A DNA stretch of 64,000 nt, from contig NZ_CP008875.1 in NCBI RefSeq assembly GCF_001011115.1, forward strand, positions 1 through 64,000, in the 5' to 3' direction. The notes under the pieces are model-generated. The model saw only the letters and a program-made list of their open reading frames with translations. It did no database searches and had not been told where the DNA came from. Both the position numbers and the translations under genes were made by a program. Origin of the DNA: Halanaeroarchaeum sulfurireducens. Its GTDB lineage: Archaea > Halobacteriota > Halobacteria > Halobacteriales > Halobacteriaceae. Below are positions 42,751-51,308 of this stretch, in pieces. The first letter of the stretch is position 1; each line of letters begins with the position of its first letter.

Positions 42751-44271
42751 ATGATGGGTCCTGAGGGAAATGACGACGGGTATCTCGTAGAGGGTTCGAC
42801 GAGGGACGGGACTGCTCGCATTTTGCCGCTGGTAACCAGCCCCGGCAATCGAGAGGTGCTCACGGATTGGGTCGGCGACCATTCAGATTACGAATTGATC
42901 CGCGACGAGGAGAGCCTTTCCGCGGATGCCATCGATTGTGTCATTCTCGATCCGCCAGTGTTGTTTGACCGGAAAACTGCCCTCACCGAGCGAAAAATTC
43001 GGGACCGAATCCCGTTACCATATCTCCTTCTCGTCGCCGAGAATGAAGAACGGAGCGTCCGCAAGACGCTACGGGAAGAGCATCCGGATCTCTGGGCCGT
43101 CGTCGATGGCGTCGTGGGGATGCCAGTCTCGAAATACCGTCTCGGCGACCGCATTGAAACCTTGCTCCGGTTGCGCGAACGGTCCCGGGACGCCATCGAG
43201 CAGCGAAAACAGCTTCGGGCGATCCGGGACCAACATACCGGTCACGGAGTGATAATTACCGACTCCGAGGGCACGATCCAATACGTTAACCGAGCCTTCG
43301 AAGAACATTCCGGGTACGACCGTGCAGAGGTGATCGGAAAAACACCGAGCATTCTCAAGTCCGGGGAACACGACGAGGCGTTCTACGAGGACCAGTGGGA
43401 AACGATAACGGCGGGCAATGTGTGGCAAGACGAAGTGGTCTACGAACGGAAGGACGGGGAGCAGTACGTCATCGATCAAACTATCGCCCCGGTGACGGAC
43501 TCTGAGGGCAACATTGAGCAGTTCATCGCCGTGAATCACGAAATCACGGAGCTAAAAGAGCTAGAAAAGCGTCTCCGCGAGCAACGCGAACAGTTAGCTG
43601 TATTGAACCGGGTGCTCCGACACGACATTCGCAACGACCTGAGCGTCGTACTCGGCTGGGCAGAGGCACTCGAATCCCACGTCGACGACGAGGGGGCGGA
43701 CCACCTGCGACGCATCACTGACTCCGCGCGGCACATGTACGAATTGACGAAAAGTGCCCGGGATATTTCGGCCGCGTTGCAGTCAGGAAGTGATCCCGAG
43801 CTTGAGCCTATTGATCTGCAAAACGTGCTGATGGATGAAGTCGAGCGGCGACGCGAAACGTACGACCACGCCGATATCGAGGTGTCGAGCCCGCCCTCGC
43901 AGGACACGACGGTGCGGGCCAACGAGATGCTGGCGTCGGTATTCAGGAATCTCATCAACAACGCTGTCCAGCACAATGACAGGGATACGCCGCAGGTGAC
44001 CATCCGGGCGACAGAGCACGACGGGACGGTCCGCGTCGAAATCGCGGACAACGGCCCGGGAATCCAGGACGAGGTCAAAGAGCGCATTTTCGAAGAAGCG
44101 AGGAAAGGGCTCAACAGCGAAGGAACGGGGATGGGACTGTTTCTGGTCCGCTCGCTTGTAGAAACCTACGACGGTGACGTGTGGGCCGAAGACAACGAAC
44201 CTCGGGGTGCGATCTTCGTCATAGAGTTGCCGACCGTAAGCTCTCAGATGAACGGTGAACAAAATTCATGA
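42751..44271 (+). CDS. PAS-domain sensor histidine kinase following the KaiC-like gene
   Basis: This 506-residue kinase starts at the ATG at 42751, four bases after the KaiC-like stop; the frame itself runs in from the previous gene. Residues about 18-130 form a receiver-like module with LPYLLLVAENEER and VVDGVVGMPVSKY but without a clear phosphoacceptor set. A PAS domain follows (VIITDSEGTIQYVNRAFEEH, and ERKDGEQYVIDQTIAPVTD with ITELKELEKRLRE). The H-box is VLRHDIRNDLSVVLGW and the ATP-binding domain shows FRNLINNAVQHND, IADNGPGIQDE and GTGMGLFLVRSLV. It has no membrane segment, so it is cytoplasmic. Translation is probably coupled to the KaiC-like ATPase, which suggests joint function. Confidence 0.88.
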   Translation: MMGPEGNDDGYLVEGSTRDGTARILPLVTSPGNREVLTDWVGDHSDYELIRDEESLSADAIDCVILDPPVLFDRKTALTERKIRDRIPLPYLLLVAENEERSVRKTLREEHPDLWAVVDGVVGMPVSKYRLGDRIETLLRLRERSRDAIEQRKQLRAIRDQHTGHGVIITDSEGTIQYVNRAFEEHSGYDRAEVIGKTPSILKSGEHDEAFYEDQWETITAGNVWQDEVVYERKDGEQYVIDQTIAPVTDSEGNIEQFIAVNHEITELKELEKRLREQREQLAVLNRVLRHDIRNDLSVVLGWAEALESHVDDEGADHLRRITDSARHMYELTKSARDISAALQSGSDPELEPIDLQNVLMDEVERRRETYDHADIEVSSPPSQDTTVRANEMLASVFRNLINNAVQHNDRDTPQVTIRATEHDGTVRVEIADNGPGIQDEVKERIFEEARKGLNSEGTGMGLFLVRSLVETYDGDVWAEDNEPRGAIFVIELPTVSSQMNGEQNS

Positions 44272-44482
44272 CTAACGGTCATCGTTAGTCAATTGTATTA
44301 TTGATCAACTCTTCGGGGGAGACTAGCGATAATCCCAAAACCGACAGGATAGAAACGTAGTCGGCCTTCAACTCCTATTTACGTAGAATGAGAATGTGAC
44401 ATGGGATTTCAGAGCCAGATGGCATTTCTTCGCCAACTCCCACAACAATCATGTACTCTTTGCTACTATTATCTATAATACG

Positions 44483-46705
44483 ATGCAGTCCCAAGATTCA
44501 GCATACGATTTTTCAATCGGGGATGACCACGATTCCCCACTCACGATTTATCCAGAGGTGGCGGTTGCGGGCAACCGTCAGCTCGTTGAAGATGTCATCG
44601 CCGATCTAGAGGGGTTCGAAACCGCGTCGTCGGCGACACCGTTGACAGAGGCCAATTTCGATATTGCGGTGTTCGATACAGAGGGGCTGGAATCGTCACT
44701 CGACAATGCTCTCGCCAGAAAACGAGAGGCTGAGCCAGAACTGGTGCCATATCTGTTGTTGCTCCCAGAGTCATCGGATGACACGATCACCGTCGGCACG
44801 GACGCCGATCAGTCGCAGGAGATCTCGGCCGTGATCGACGCGATCATATCGATGCCCACGACGAAAACCGAATTCGCCTGGCAGTTGCGCAATTTGGCCC
44901 GGCAGCGACGCCAATCGCAACAGCTCGCCAAGCGCGAACGGCAGGTTCGTTCGAAGTACCAAAACCTGGTCAATACCGCTCCCGATGCTATTATCGTCGC
45001 TGACGCCGATACAGGGAAGATAATCGAAACGAACCCTGCCACAGAAGCCCTCGTGGGATATACACGAGACGAGTTGCAGGGCCGAGATATTTTGACTCTT
45101 CACCCCGAAGACGAGGGAGAAAAATATCAGCAGTTATTTACTTCGCATGTCTTCGAGGCTGAGGGCGGATCCGCTACTCGCAGCCATCTCTCCGACGGGA
45201 GCCGAATCCATGTGACGACGAAGGATGGGACTAAGATACCCGTCGAGATCAACGCCAGAGTCACCGAGTTCGAGGACCAGACCCTCATTACGGGCATCTT
45301 TCGAGACATCAGTAACAGAGTTGAGCGCATCGAGAATTTGGAGTCGTTCAAAGAAGCCGCCGAAACCACAGATGTAGCAATTTTTTGGACGGACCGGGAC
45401 GGCGTCATTCAATACGCCAACCCCGCATTCGAGGACCAGACTGGGTACGCTGTCGAGGAAGCCGTGGGACAAAAGCTCAGCACCCTCAAGTCTGGCTCCC
45501 AATCAAATGCATTTTACGACGACATGTGGGAGACGCTAATGGACGGCGAGACGTGGCAAGGCGAGATAGTGAACGAACGAAAGAACGGGGACCGCTACGC
45601 CGTTGAGCAAAGGGTTTCGCCAATAGTGGGCGAAAACGGCCACATCGAACGGTTCGTGTCGGTGGCAGTGGACGTAACTGATCGAAAACGACGCGAAAAC
45701 AAGCTTCATCGGCGGTCACGCGCGCTCGAATCGGCACCGGTCGGGATCCTCATCACCGATCCCGATCAGGACGACAACCCATTGATATATGTGAACGACG
45801 CCGTCGAAGACATCACGGGACATTCCAGAGAGGAGTTGGTTGGCGAAAATGCCCGGATTCTCCAGGGCGAGAACACTGACCCGGAGAAGGTAGCCGAATT
45901 TCGGAACGCGGTCGAGAACGGGGAGTCAGTCTCACTCGAACTCCGCAACTATCGCAAGGACGGGACGGAATTCTGGAACAAGATGGCAATCGCTCCCGTC
46001 CGTGACGACGACGGGACAGTGATGAACTGGGTCGGTTTCCAGCAAGACGTCACCGAGCGAAAGCAACGGATGACCCAACTTAACGTAATGAATCGCCTGT
46101 TGCGTCACAACATGCGAAACGATCTGAACGTCATTCAAGGCAGAGCCAAGCTCCTTGCTGATAATCTCCCGGCCAAAAACCAAGATAGCGTCGAGGCAAT
46201 CGTAAAGAACAGTGAGGAATTGGCCGACTTGGCAGAGAAGGGGAGAGTGATAACAACACTCCTACAGGACCGGCCGAAGCGAGAAGAGATTGATGTCGAG
46301 ACGCGGGTACGAACGGTGGCGTCCGACATCCAGGGGGACCATCCGGCGGCGGACATCACGGTCGAGGCACAGGGGAACACGGTTGCTACACCCTCGACCG
46401 AGATAGACAAAGCCATCCGGGAACTCATCGAGAACGCCATCATCCACAACGATCAGGAGACCCCAACTGTGGCGGTCGAAATTACCGGCCAGGACGAATC
46501 CGTCGAGGTCGAAGTCCGTGATACCGGTCCAACGATTTCCGACGCAGATCGAGGATCACTTCTGGGCGAGGACCCCTCGCAACTCCAGCACGGGAGCGGT
46601 CTGGGGTTGTGGCTGATCAATATCGCCGCCACAAGGTCCGGCGGGTCAGTATCGTATGAAGAAAATTCACCCCGGGGGAATCGCATTCAGTTGCGACTCC
46701 CATAA
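44483..46705 (+). CDS. Multi-PAS sensor histidine kinase
   Basis: This 740-residue kinase starts at MQSQDSAYDFSIG; the frame is open upstream to a GTG at 44396, but the extra sequence is basic and aromatic and unlikely to be coding. An N-terminal receiver-like domain (about 1-150) ends with IDAIISMPTTKTEFAWQLRN, mirroring the first kinase. Three PAS domains follow (PDAIIVADADTGKIIETNPA; DGVIQYANPAFEDQTGY; PVGILITDPDQDDNPLIYVN). The H-box is LLRHNMRNDLNVIQGR, and the ATPase domain has ELIENAIIHNDQ and GSGLGLWLINIAAT. No membrane segment is present. Its second PAS and receiver-like parts resemble those of the preceding kinase, so the two probably arose by duplication and may respond to related signals. 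Confidence 0.88.
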   Translation: MQSQDSAYDFSIGDDHDSPLTIYPEVAVAGNRQLVEDVIADLEGFETASSATPLTEANFDIAVFDTEGLESSLDNALARKREAEPELVPYLLLLPESSDDTITVGTDADQSQEISAVIDAIISMPTTKTEFAWQLRNLARQRRQSQQLAKRERQVRSKYQNLVNTAPDAIIVADADTGKIIETNPATEALVGYTRDELQGRDILTLHPEDEGEKYQQLFTSHVFEAEGGSATRSHLSDGSRIHVTTKDGTKIPVEINARVTEFEDQTLITGIFRDISNRVERIENLESFKEAAETTDVAIFWTDRDGVIQYANPAFEDQTGYAVEEAVGQKLSTLKSGSQSNAFYDDMWETLMDGETWQGEIVNERKNGDRYAVEQRVSPIVGENGHIERFVSVAVDVTDRKRRENKLHRRSRALESAPVGILITDPDQDDNPLIYVNDAVEDITGHSREELVGENARILQGENTDPEKVAEFRNAVENGESVSLELRNYRKDGTEFWNKMAIAPVRDDDGTVMNWVGFQQDVTERKQRMTQLNVMNRLLRHNMRNDLNVIQGRAKLLADNLPAKNQDSVEAIVKNSEELADLAEKGRVITTLLQDRPKREEIDVETRVRTVASDIQGDHPAADITVEAQGNTVATPSTEIDKAIRELIENAIIHNDQETPTVAVEITGQDESVEVEVRDTGPTISDADRGSLLGEDPSQLQHGSGLGLWLINIAATRSGGSVSYEENSPRGNRIQLRLP

Positions 46706-47088
46706 ATTGTCAGTAAATAACAAAAGTAACTGCATAATGGGGACAGTATATTGGAGCAAAAGAACCCAAATTGTCGTCTTCTTTGAGTCATGAATGATTG
46801 ACTGAAAATTCTACGAGAAGGTGGAGTTGATTGCCCACCGGCCAATGTGACGGTCATCGATCTGCTGAATTCGCGCGTTGTATTCATCACCATCCGTCCT
46901 GACAAGGTTCAGATATGGCGATTTTTCCAGTGCGAGATATAGACCTTGTAGTCAGCAAACAGGCATCGTTCGTTTCACGTCGCCAGTTGTGAAACAGCCG
47001 GTAGGTTGCGGTGCGGGTTAACCGACCGATTCTGTATCTTCAAAAATTCCCAACAACATATCAAGGCCCCCCTTGAATACGAGCAGGT
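46706..47088. other. Intergenic region with a dispersed repeat copy
   Basis: About 380 bases without a credible gene. The plus strand contains a short open piece at about 46820-46940 that is not protein-like enough to call. The right half holds the dispersed repeat (46928-47010) and about 78 bases of leader before the next ATG. The stretch just before the repeat is A+T-rich and could be a promoter. Confidence 0.4.
46928..47010 (+). repeat. Dispersed intergenic repeat, copy at 46.9 kb
   Basis: This copy reads CAGTGCGAGATATAGACC then TTGTAGTCAGCAAACAGG, followed by CGTTTCACGTCGCC and GAAACAGCCGGTAGGTTG. Agreement with the 41.1 kb copy is strongest over the first 34 bases and with the 48.8 kb copy around the TTTCACGTCG and CAGCCG blocks. 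It lies about 80 bases before the zinc-ribbon membrane protein gene. Confidence 0.65.
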
Positions 47089-47709
47089 ATGGATTGCTTG
47101 AACTGTGGACAACCCGTTGGCCCTTCTGACGCGTATTGCCCCGCCTGTGGAGAGCCAGTTCCTGATACTCCAGAGGATTCATCGACGTATAGCACTCCAG
47201 ACCCAAATCCCCCTCCATCCTTCTGGAAGGGGTTCGTCCCGTATTTCGTGCCATTCAAGTCAAACGAACTGGAGAAAATACGCCGCTTTGGTGGGTGCCC
47301 AGGATGCGGCGAGGGCCGGAACCTCACCATCAACCCTGAGAGCAGGGGCTGGTCGTTTATCGGCCAACCGACAGGCACCATCACTTGCGAGGAATGCGGA
47401 ACCACGCTTGATGCAGGTACATCCGGAGTCGAGGTAATAATCGGACCAGCCGACATCGAGGGTCAGACGCTGTCCTTCTCTGAGTGTGGGGACTACGCAG
47501 AAAGTCGCCGCAGAGGAGTTCTTGTAGGGGAAGCGCAACCTCCTGACGAAAGGCTAAATCACATTACAGGCGACTACTACTGGGATACCGAAGTGGTCGA
47601 TGACAAATTCTGGATAGGAGCGGCAATCCTCTGCCTGATTCCACCCGTTGGGATCTTCTTCCTCTCACTCTTTGCATTCCAGTCTATCACCACTCATCCT
47701 GACGAGTGA
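47089..47709 (+). CDS. Zinc-ribbon membrane protein, unknown
   Basis: This 206-residue protein starts with a zinc ribbon (MDCLNCGQPVG, then AYCPACGEPVP), followed by a proline-rich linker and a second metal-binding region (GGCPGCGEGRN and ITCEECGTTLD). A single hydrophobic segment near the C-terminus, WIGAAILCLIPPVGIFFLSL, should anchor it in the membrane with the zinc domains in the cytoplasm. Haloarchaeal genomes have many such ribbon-plus-helix proteins of unknown function. Directly after its stop lies an ISH1-type insertion sequence, and a dispersed repeat copy lies upstream. There is no obvious operon partner. Confidence 0.75.
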   Translation: MDCLNCGQPVGPSDAYCPACGEPVPDTPEDSSTYSTPDPNPPPSFWKGFVPYFVPFKSNELEKIRRFGGCPGCGEGRNLTINPESRGWSFIGQPTGTITCEECGTTLDAGTSGVEVIIGPADIEGQTLSFSECGDYAESRRRGVLVGEAQPPDERLNHITGDYYWDTEVVDDKFWIGAAILCLIPPVGIFFLSLFAFQSITTHPDE

Positions 47710-47748
47710 GTTTTAATACAATATTCAAGAAACCGTTTTAGCTTCGTC

Positions 47749-48682
47749 GGGCGTGTTTAGACGCTAGTAATATTGCCTAAATATCGGGAATACTAGGAAG
47801 TGAAGCGGGAAAAGCCAAGTGTGTCTACGAAGCTATCCCGCTTCACGAGCAAGGTTGTATCACTCGCCAAAAAAGCCGTCGGTGGAGAATCTGAACCGCC
47901 GGTTCAGAAAGGCGAAGGCGGCTACGCAGACTGGGTAATCGTGGGACTGCACGGCCTTCGAGAGTACCTTGGACAGTCGTATCGGCGTCTTCTGGATGTC
48001 TTGCACGAAATGCCCGGAATTGTCGCGAAATTCGACCTTTCAGTGGATGAAATGCCGGATTTCACCACCGTGTGTACGCGCAAACAAGATCTAGAAATGC
48101 GGATTTGGCGCGTTTTGCTCCGGTTATCGGCGGATTTGCAGGAAACCGGCGAGGTCAAGGCGATTGATGCAACCGGTCTAGATCGCGTTTCTGCCAGCCA
48201 ACACTACGCAAATCGGACGAATTACACCTTCAGATCGGTGAAGACGACAGCGCTCATTGATTGCGAAACGAGTATGATACTAGATATACATTGTTCGATG
48301 ACACAACCACACGACACGCAGATCGGCTGGCAGGTTATGAAACAAAATTTACACCGAGTCGAAACGCTCACTGTTGACAAGGGATACGACTGGGACGAAT
48401 TCCGCCGATATCTCAGGAAAGAAGGCGTAAGGCCGGTAATTAAGCATCGGGGATTTTCCTCGTTAGACGCGGCTCACAACGCCAGAATCGATGATGAAAT
48501 CTACCATCGTCGATCGGTCGTCGAGTCAGTTTTCGCGTCATTACGTCGGCGGTTCGACGACACGATTCGAGCGAGGACGTGGTTCGGTCAGTTCCGTGAA
48601 ATCGTGCTCAAAGCTGCCGTGAAAAATATTGAAGCCGCGATCAGGCTTTGAAACCGATGAAATCAGGCCTCTAAACACACCC
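47749..48682 (+). mobile_element. IS5-family (ISH1-group) insertion sequence with intact target duplication
   Basis: The 934-base element has 16-base imperfect terminal inverted repeats (GGGCGTGTTTAGACGC left; GGGTGTGTTTAGAGGC right, read inward) and is flanked by a perfect eight-base target duplication GCTTCGTC at 47741-47748 and 48683-48690. The eight-base duplication is characteristic of the ISH1 group. Perfect duplication and an intact transposase point to a fairly recent insertion. Confidence 0.92.
47800..48651 (+). CDS. IS5-family (ISH1-type) DDE transposase
   Basis: This 283-residue transposase is read from a GTG at 47800. The N-terminal region contains YADWVIVGLHGLREYLGQSY and the TVCTRKQDLEMRIW segment typical of the group. 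DDE residues are visible in VKAIDATGLDRVSA (first D), LTVDKGYDWDEF (second D) and RRSVVESVFASLRRRF (glutamate in the Y-R-E-like signature). The frame is complete and fills the element almost end to end. It is a homologue, not an identical copy, of the transposase at 54.2-55.0 kb. Confidence 0.92.
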   Translation: MKREKPSVSTKLSRFTSKVVSLAKKAVGGESEPPVQKGEGGYADWVIVGLHGLREYLGQSYRRLLDVLHEMPGIVAKFDLSVDEMPDFTTVCTRKQDLEMRIWRVLLRLSADLQETGEVKAIDATGLDRVSASQHYANRTNYTFRSVKTTALIDCETSMILDIHCSMTQPHDTQIGWQVMKQNLHRVETLTVDKGYDWDEFRRYLRKEGVRPVIKHRGFSSLDAAHNARIDDEIYHRRSVVESVFASLRRRFDDTIRARTWFGQFREIVLKAAVKNIEAAIRL

Positions 48683-48793
48683 GCTTCGTCTTTTAGATCT
48701 ACAGTACTTAGCGATTCATCTCTGGCCAATTTAGTGGTTTTGGCATGACCGACTTGCACGATGAATGCAGCTTGCCCGGTTAGACCTGCAAGT

Positions 48794-48890
48794 TTCTCGT
48801 CAGAACGAGAGTGCTGACTATAGAGGATGTAGTCAGCACGATGGATGGTTTATTTCACGTCGAAGTCACCGAACCAGCCGTTCACTAAGC
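48794..48890 (+). repeat. Dispersed intergenic repeat with two perfect hairpins, copy at 48.8 kb
   Basis: The core GTAGTCAGCACG is shared with the other copies and is followed by TTTCACGTCGAAG and CGAACCAGCCG as in the 46.9 and 41.1 kb copies. In this copy the left arm is GTGCTGACTA (48811-48820), a perfect ten-base complement of TAGTCAGCAC (48830-48839), giving a hairpin with a nine-base loop. A second perfect hairpin, TCTCGT-CAGA-ACGAGA, lies immediately upstream (48794-48809). The following gene starts about 43 bases downstream. Confidence 0.7.
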
Positions 48891-48932
48891 CTGCGCTGAA
48901 GCCTTATCTGGGTATAATTCATATCATATGGC

Positions 48933-49625
48933 ATGTCGCGAACGACCAGTACAGAATCGCTGCCTCCAGCTACTCTTTATCCAAGTGATTTGAGAGATAT
49001 TGAGGCAGAGTTGGATGAGAGAAGTGCCGAGGTTTCGATTTCTATCGTATCACAAGCCAGCCAAATCACCTCAACATATGAGTCCGTTGACGATCTCCTT
49101 GCTGACCCATTAGTCCCTGAACATGTCACCGACTATCAACTGTGGTTCGAAACCGACGAAGGTGAAGGAGTAATCTACGCAAATAGTACAGATAGCGATA
49201 AACACGAAATTCGCCTCTATGGAGATTTTGCATGGAAGAATGAGATATATACAGTTATCAACTCAATCATCTCATCCAATGTGAATTCGTGGAGGAATAG
49301 ATTTCAAGAGTATGAGTTACGGATCGCGAACTTGTTTTCAACAATCCTCGCTGGATTTTTCTTTTTGCAGATTATTCCAACCGGACCATTCTATCCTGCA
49401 GATCACAGAATTCCGATCCTCTCCATCCTCTTCGCTCTATTTTTGGCAGGGGCGATCGCAACCGGGAATCGACATGAAGCATTCCCTTACGTAACGATAT
49501 ATACCGTAGATGAGAAAGAAGTAGATCAAAGAAAAAATGCTTGGTGGAATATTATTTATCTGGTCATCTTTGCCTGGCTCTTCATGTGGGTACTGCGTTT
49601 TCTCTGGCCATTTCTACCCATATGA
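48933..49625 (+). CDS. Membrane protein with three predicted helices, unknown
   Basis: This is a 230-residue protein. The first 130 residues are soluble and alpha/beta (PPATLYPSDLRDIEAELDER, then DYQLWFETDEGEGVIYANST and EIRLYGDFAWKNEIY), resembling a small sensor-like domain but not recognised. Three membrane segments follow: LRIANLFSTILAGFFFLQII, IPILSILFALFLAGAIATG and IIYLVIFAWLFMWVLRFLWP. It is slightly A+T-rich. The gene lies alone, 43 bases after the hairpin-bearing dispersed repeat. A membrane effector of a defence system would fit soluble-sensor-plus-helices architecture in a neighbourhood with an ApeA-like gene, but there is no direct evidence. Confidence 0.7.
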   Translation: MSRTTSTESLPPATLYPSDLRDIEAELDERSAEVSISIVSQASQITSTYESVDDLLADPLVPEHVTDYQLWFETDEGEGVIYANSTDSDKHEIRLYGDFAWKNEIYTVINSIISSNVNSWRNRFQEYELRIANLFSTILAGFFFLQIIPTGPFYPADHRIPILSILFALFLAGAIATGNRHEAFPYVTIYTVDEKEVDQRKNAWWNIIYLVIFAWLFMWVLRFLWPFLPI

Positions 49626-50001
49626 TCAATATGATTTCTGTCCGAAATTAAGATTTTCAATGCAGGTGCTGATCGATTCGGGAATCGTTATCTAACCGAC
49701 CATCTGTGAAAATAAGCGCGTTCTATTCAGCAACCTGCTTTGCCATTTGCCACATTTCTGCGAATTCAAGAATATACATAGAAGCGAGTTCCTGAGGAGT
49801 TCCTCGATACGTCGAGTTCGACCGCGCCCTCGATCGGGGCGATCTCTACGGTCTCTGAGGGGGACCTTTCGGGCCACCCACGGCCCGACTTAAAGAACAC
49901 CACCTTTCGCACAGCCTGTACGAAAACGACCGTTAACGGACAGGCTGAGAGACGCAATGTATCCAAGGCTTGAAATTCAAATATATGTGTAGCTAATGCT
50001 A
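49626..50001. other. Intergenic, possible degraded coding remnant
   Basis: No intact gene is visible. A minus-strand frame of 66 codons (49966-49766) has some protein-like character (GRGWPERSPSETVEIAPIEG) but no start context and no recognised family; it may be a remnant of a transposon-encoded protein. The plus strand contains GAGTTCCT twice within 20 bases (about 49793-49812). Confidence 0.25.
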
Positions 50002-50184
50002 CTAAACCTCTTTAATTCGAGCATCCATAGCCCCACTCTTAACCACCTTTATGCCCGTCTTTGCCTTTTGTTTAGTTGAATATCCTTCACCGCTATCTGC
50101 GACGATATTTCCGTTGTCATGGCGTAGCCTCCATCGCCATTTTCCCATGGAGTCCTCGTATATCTCGAAGGTGAGATTGCTCAT
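50002..50184 (-). CDS. DUF1508/YegP-like small protein
   Basis: This 60-residue protein starts at MSNLTFEIYEDSMGKWRW. It matches the DUF1508 (UPF0339, YegP-like) family: FEIYEDSMGKWRWRLRHDNG followed by IVADSGEGYSTKQKAKTGI and a final KSGAMDARI. The fold is a compact beta-beta-beta-alpha unit, and haloarchaea have many paralogues of unknown cellular role. An upstream in-frame ATG would add seven residues and is less likely. It is transcribed away from the DUF2971 gene from a shared intergenic region of under 90 bases. Confidence 0.85.
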   Translation of the reverse strand: MSNLTFEIYEDSMGKWRWRLRHDNGNIVADSGEGYSTKQKAKTGIKVVKSGAMDARIKEV

Positions 50185-50270
50185 CGTTATAACTCTACAG
50201 TGCACCAGATAGAAATGAGTTATGCGTGGAGGAAGAATTAAGCCAAACCTCCATTTATTAACCTAAACAG

Positions 50271-51068
50271 ATGTCTGAGAGTATTGATGATATCCCTGAT
50301 GGAATCTTTGAACCAGAGTGGGACACACCCATTTGGAGGTATATTACATTCTATCAGTTTGTTTCTTTGCTAAAGCGGAATGCCCTGTATTTTAATCGGG
50401 CAGATGGATTTTCTGATCCCTTTGAAGGCTCTCTACCCCTTCCTAATACCAATGAGAGACAGGGGATAATCGAAGAATTTGAAAGAGCAAAAACAGCAGA
50501 TGATGTAGATGAGATTGCCTCATCTGCCTATGAAACCTATCGAAAATTCACATTTCTCAACTGTTGGCATATCCGAGATCGAGAATCGGCATTCATGTGG
50601 GAGTTGTATTCTGATCAAGGAATAGCCATCAAATCCACGGCTAGAAAACTTCGCGAATCAATAGAAAATTCACATACAGACGTGCAGATTAGTAGAGTGA
50701 ACTACATCGACTACGAGGAAAAGAAGATTGACGAGGAAGACACTTACAGTCCTTTTGTACACAAACGGTTGAGTTACAGTAATGAGAAGGAGCTGCGTGC
50801 TATTATCCAAGAAACGCCGAACGTACGTCCCCAGCGTGAATCTAGCGAAAGTAGAGAACTCTACATCCCCATAGGAAGTGACGTGACTGATTCAATGCTG
50901 GTTCCTGGCAAATTCGTATCTGTGAAATTAGATGAGTTAATTTCAGAAATATACATATCGCCTGCACGGGGTGGGAAGTTCGAGGAATTAGTGAAGATGT
51001 TAATTGATGAAAATGGATTGGATGTTGAAATCACACGATCAGAGTTGGATTCAGACCCGGTATATTAA
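50271..51068 (+). CDS. DUF2971-domain protein
   Basis: This 265-residue protein carries the DUF2971 pattern: IWRYITFYQFVSLLKRNALY, FNRADGFSDPFEGSLPL, then FLNCWHIRDRESAFMWELYS and GIAIKSTARKLRESI, ending with LVPGKFVSVKLDELISEIYI. DUF2971 proteins are widespread, of unknown activity, and are frequently found in defence islands and on mobile elements. No catalytic motif can be named. The gene is A+T-rich relative to the BREX region, with an A+T-rich promoter (CCATTTATTAACC) about 20 bases before the ATG consistent with a leaderless message. The ApeA-like gene lies downstream on the opposite strand, 240 bases away. Confidence 0.78.
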   Translation: MSESIDDIPDGIFEPEWDTPIWRYITFYQFVSLLKRNALYFNRADGFSDPFEGSLPLPNTNERQGIIEEFERAKTADDVDEIASSAYETYRKFTFLNCWHIRDRESAFMWELYSDQGIAIKSTARKLRESIENSHTDVQISRVNYIDYEEKKIDEEDTYSPFVHKRLSYSNEKELRAIIQETPNVRPQRESSESRELYIPIGSDVTDSMLVPGKFVSVKLDELISEIYISPARGGKFEELVKMLIDENGLDVEITRSELDSDPVY

Positions 51069-51308
51069 TCAATTTTATACGCGTATGTGTTCCTTCAGTG
51101 TCGAAGTGGACCGAATTTGAAATTTCTGAAAACCGGCCAGGATACGTTCGTTTTCGAGTTACATTTCTTCGTTCAAAGACACACATCAGATTCGCCGTAA
51201 CGATGATTTTCGTCCTCGTGTCCTGTCACACGAACACTTGCTCGACTTACACCTATCCTAAAATCAGAGAGATGACCTAGATTGACCGAAGAATCACATT
51301 AACCACGG

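Noticed and set aside
41673-42863. 396-codon minus-strand ORF antisense to the KaiC-like gene
   Set aside because: Antisense shadow: no start signal, no family resemblance, while the plus strand has intact Walker motifs throughout.
49766-49966. Minus-strand 66-codon frame considered as a TnpB C-terminal remnant
   Set aside because: No zinc-finger cysteines, no catalytic motif and no clear similarity to known TnpB tails; kept only as a possible degraded remnant.
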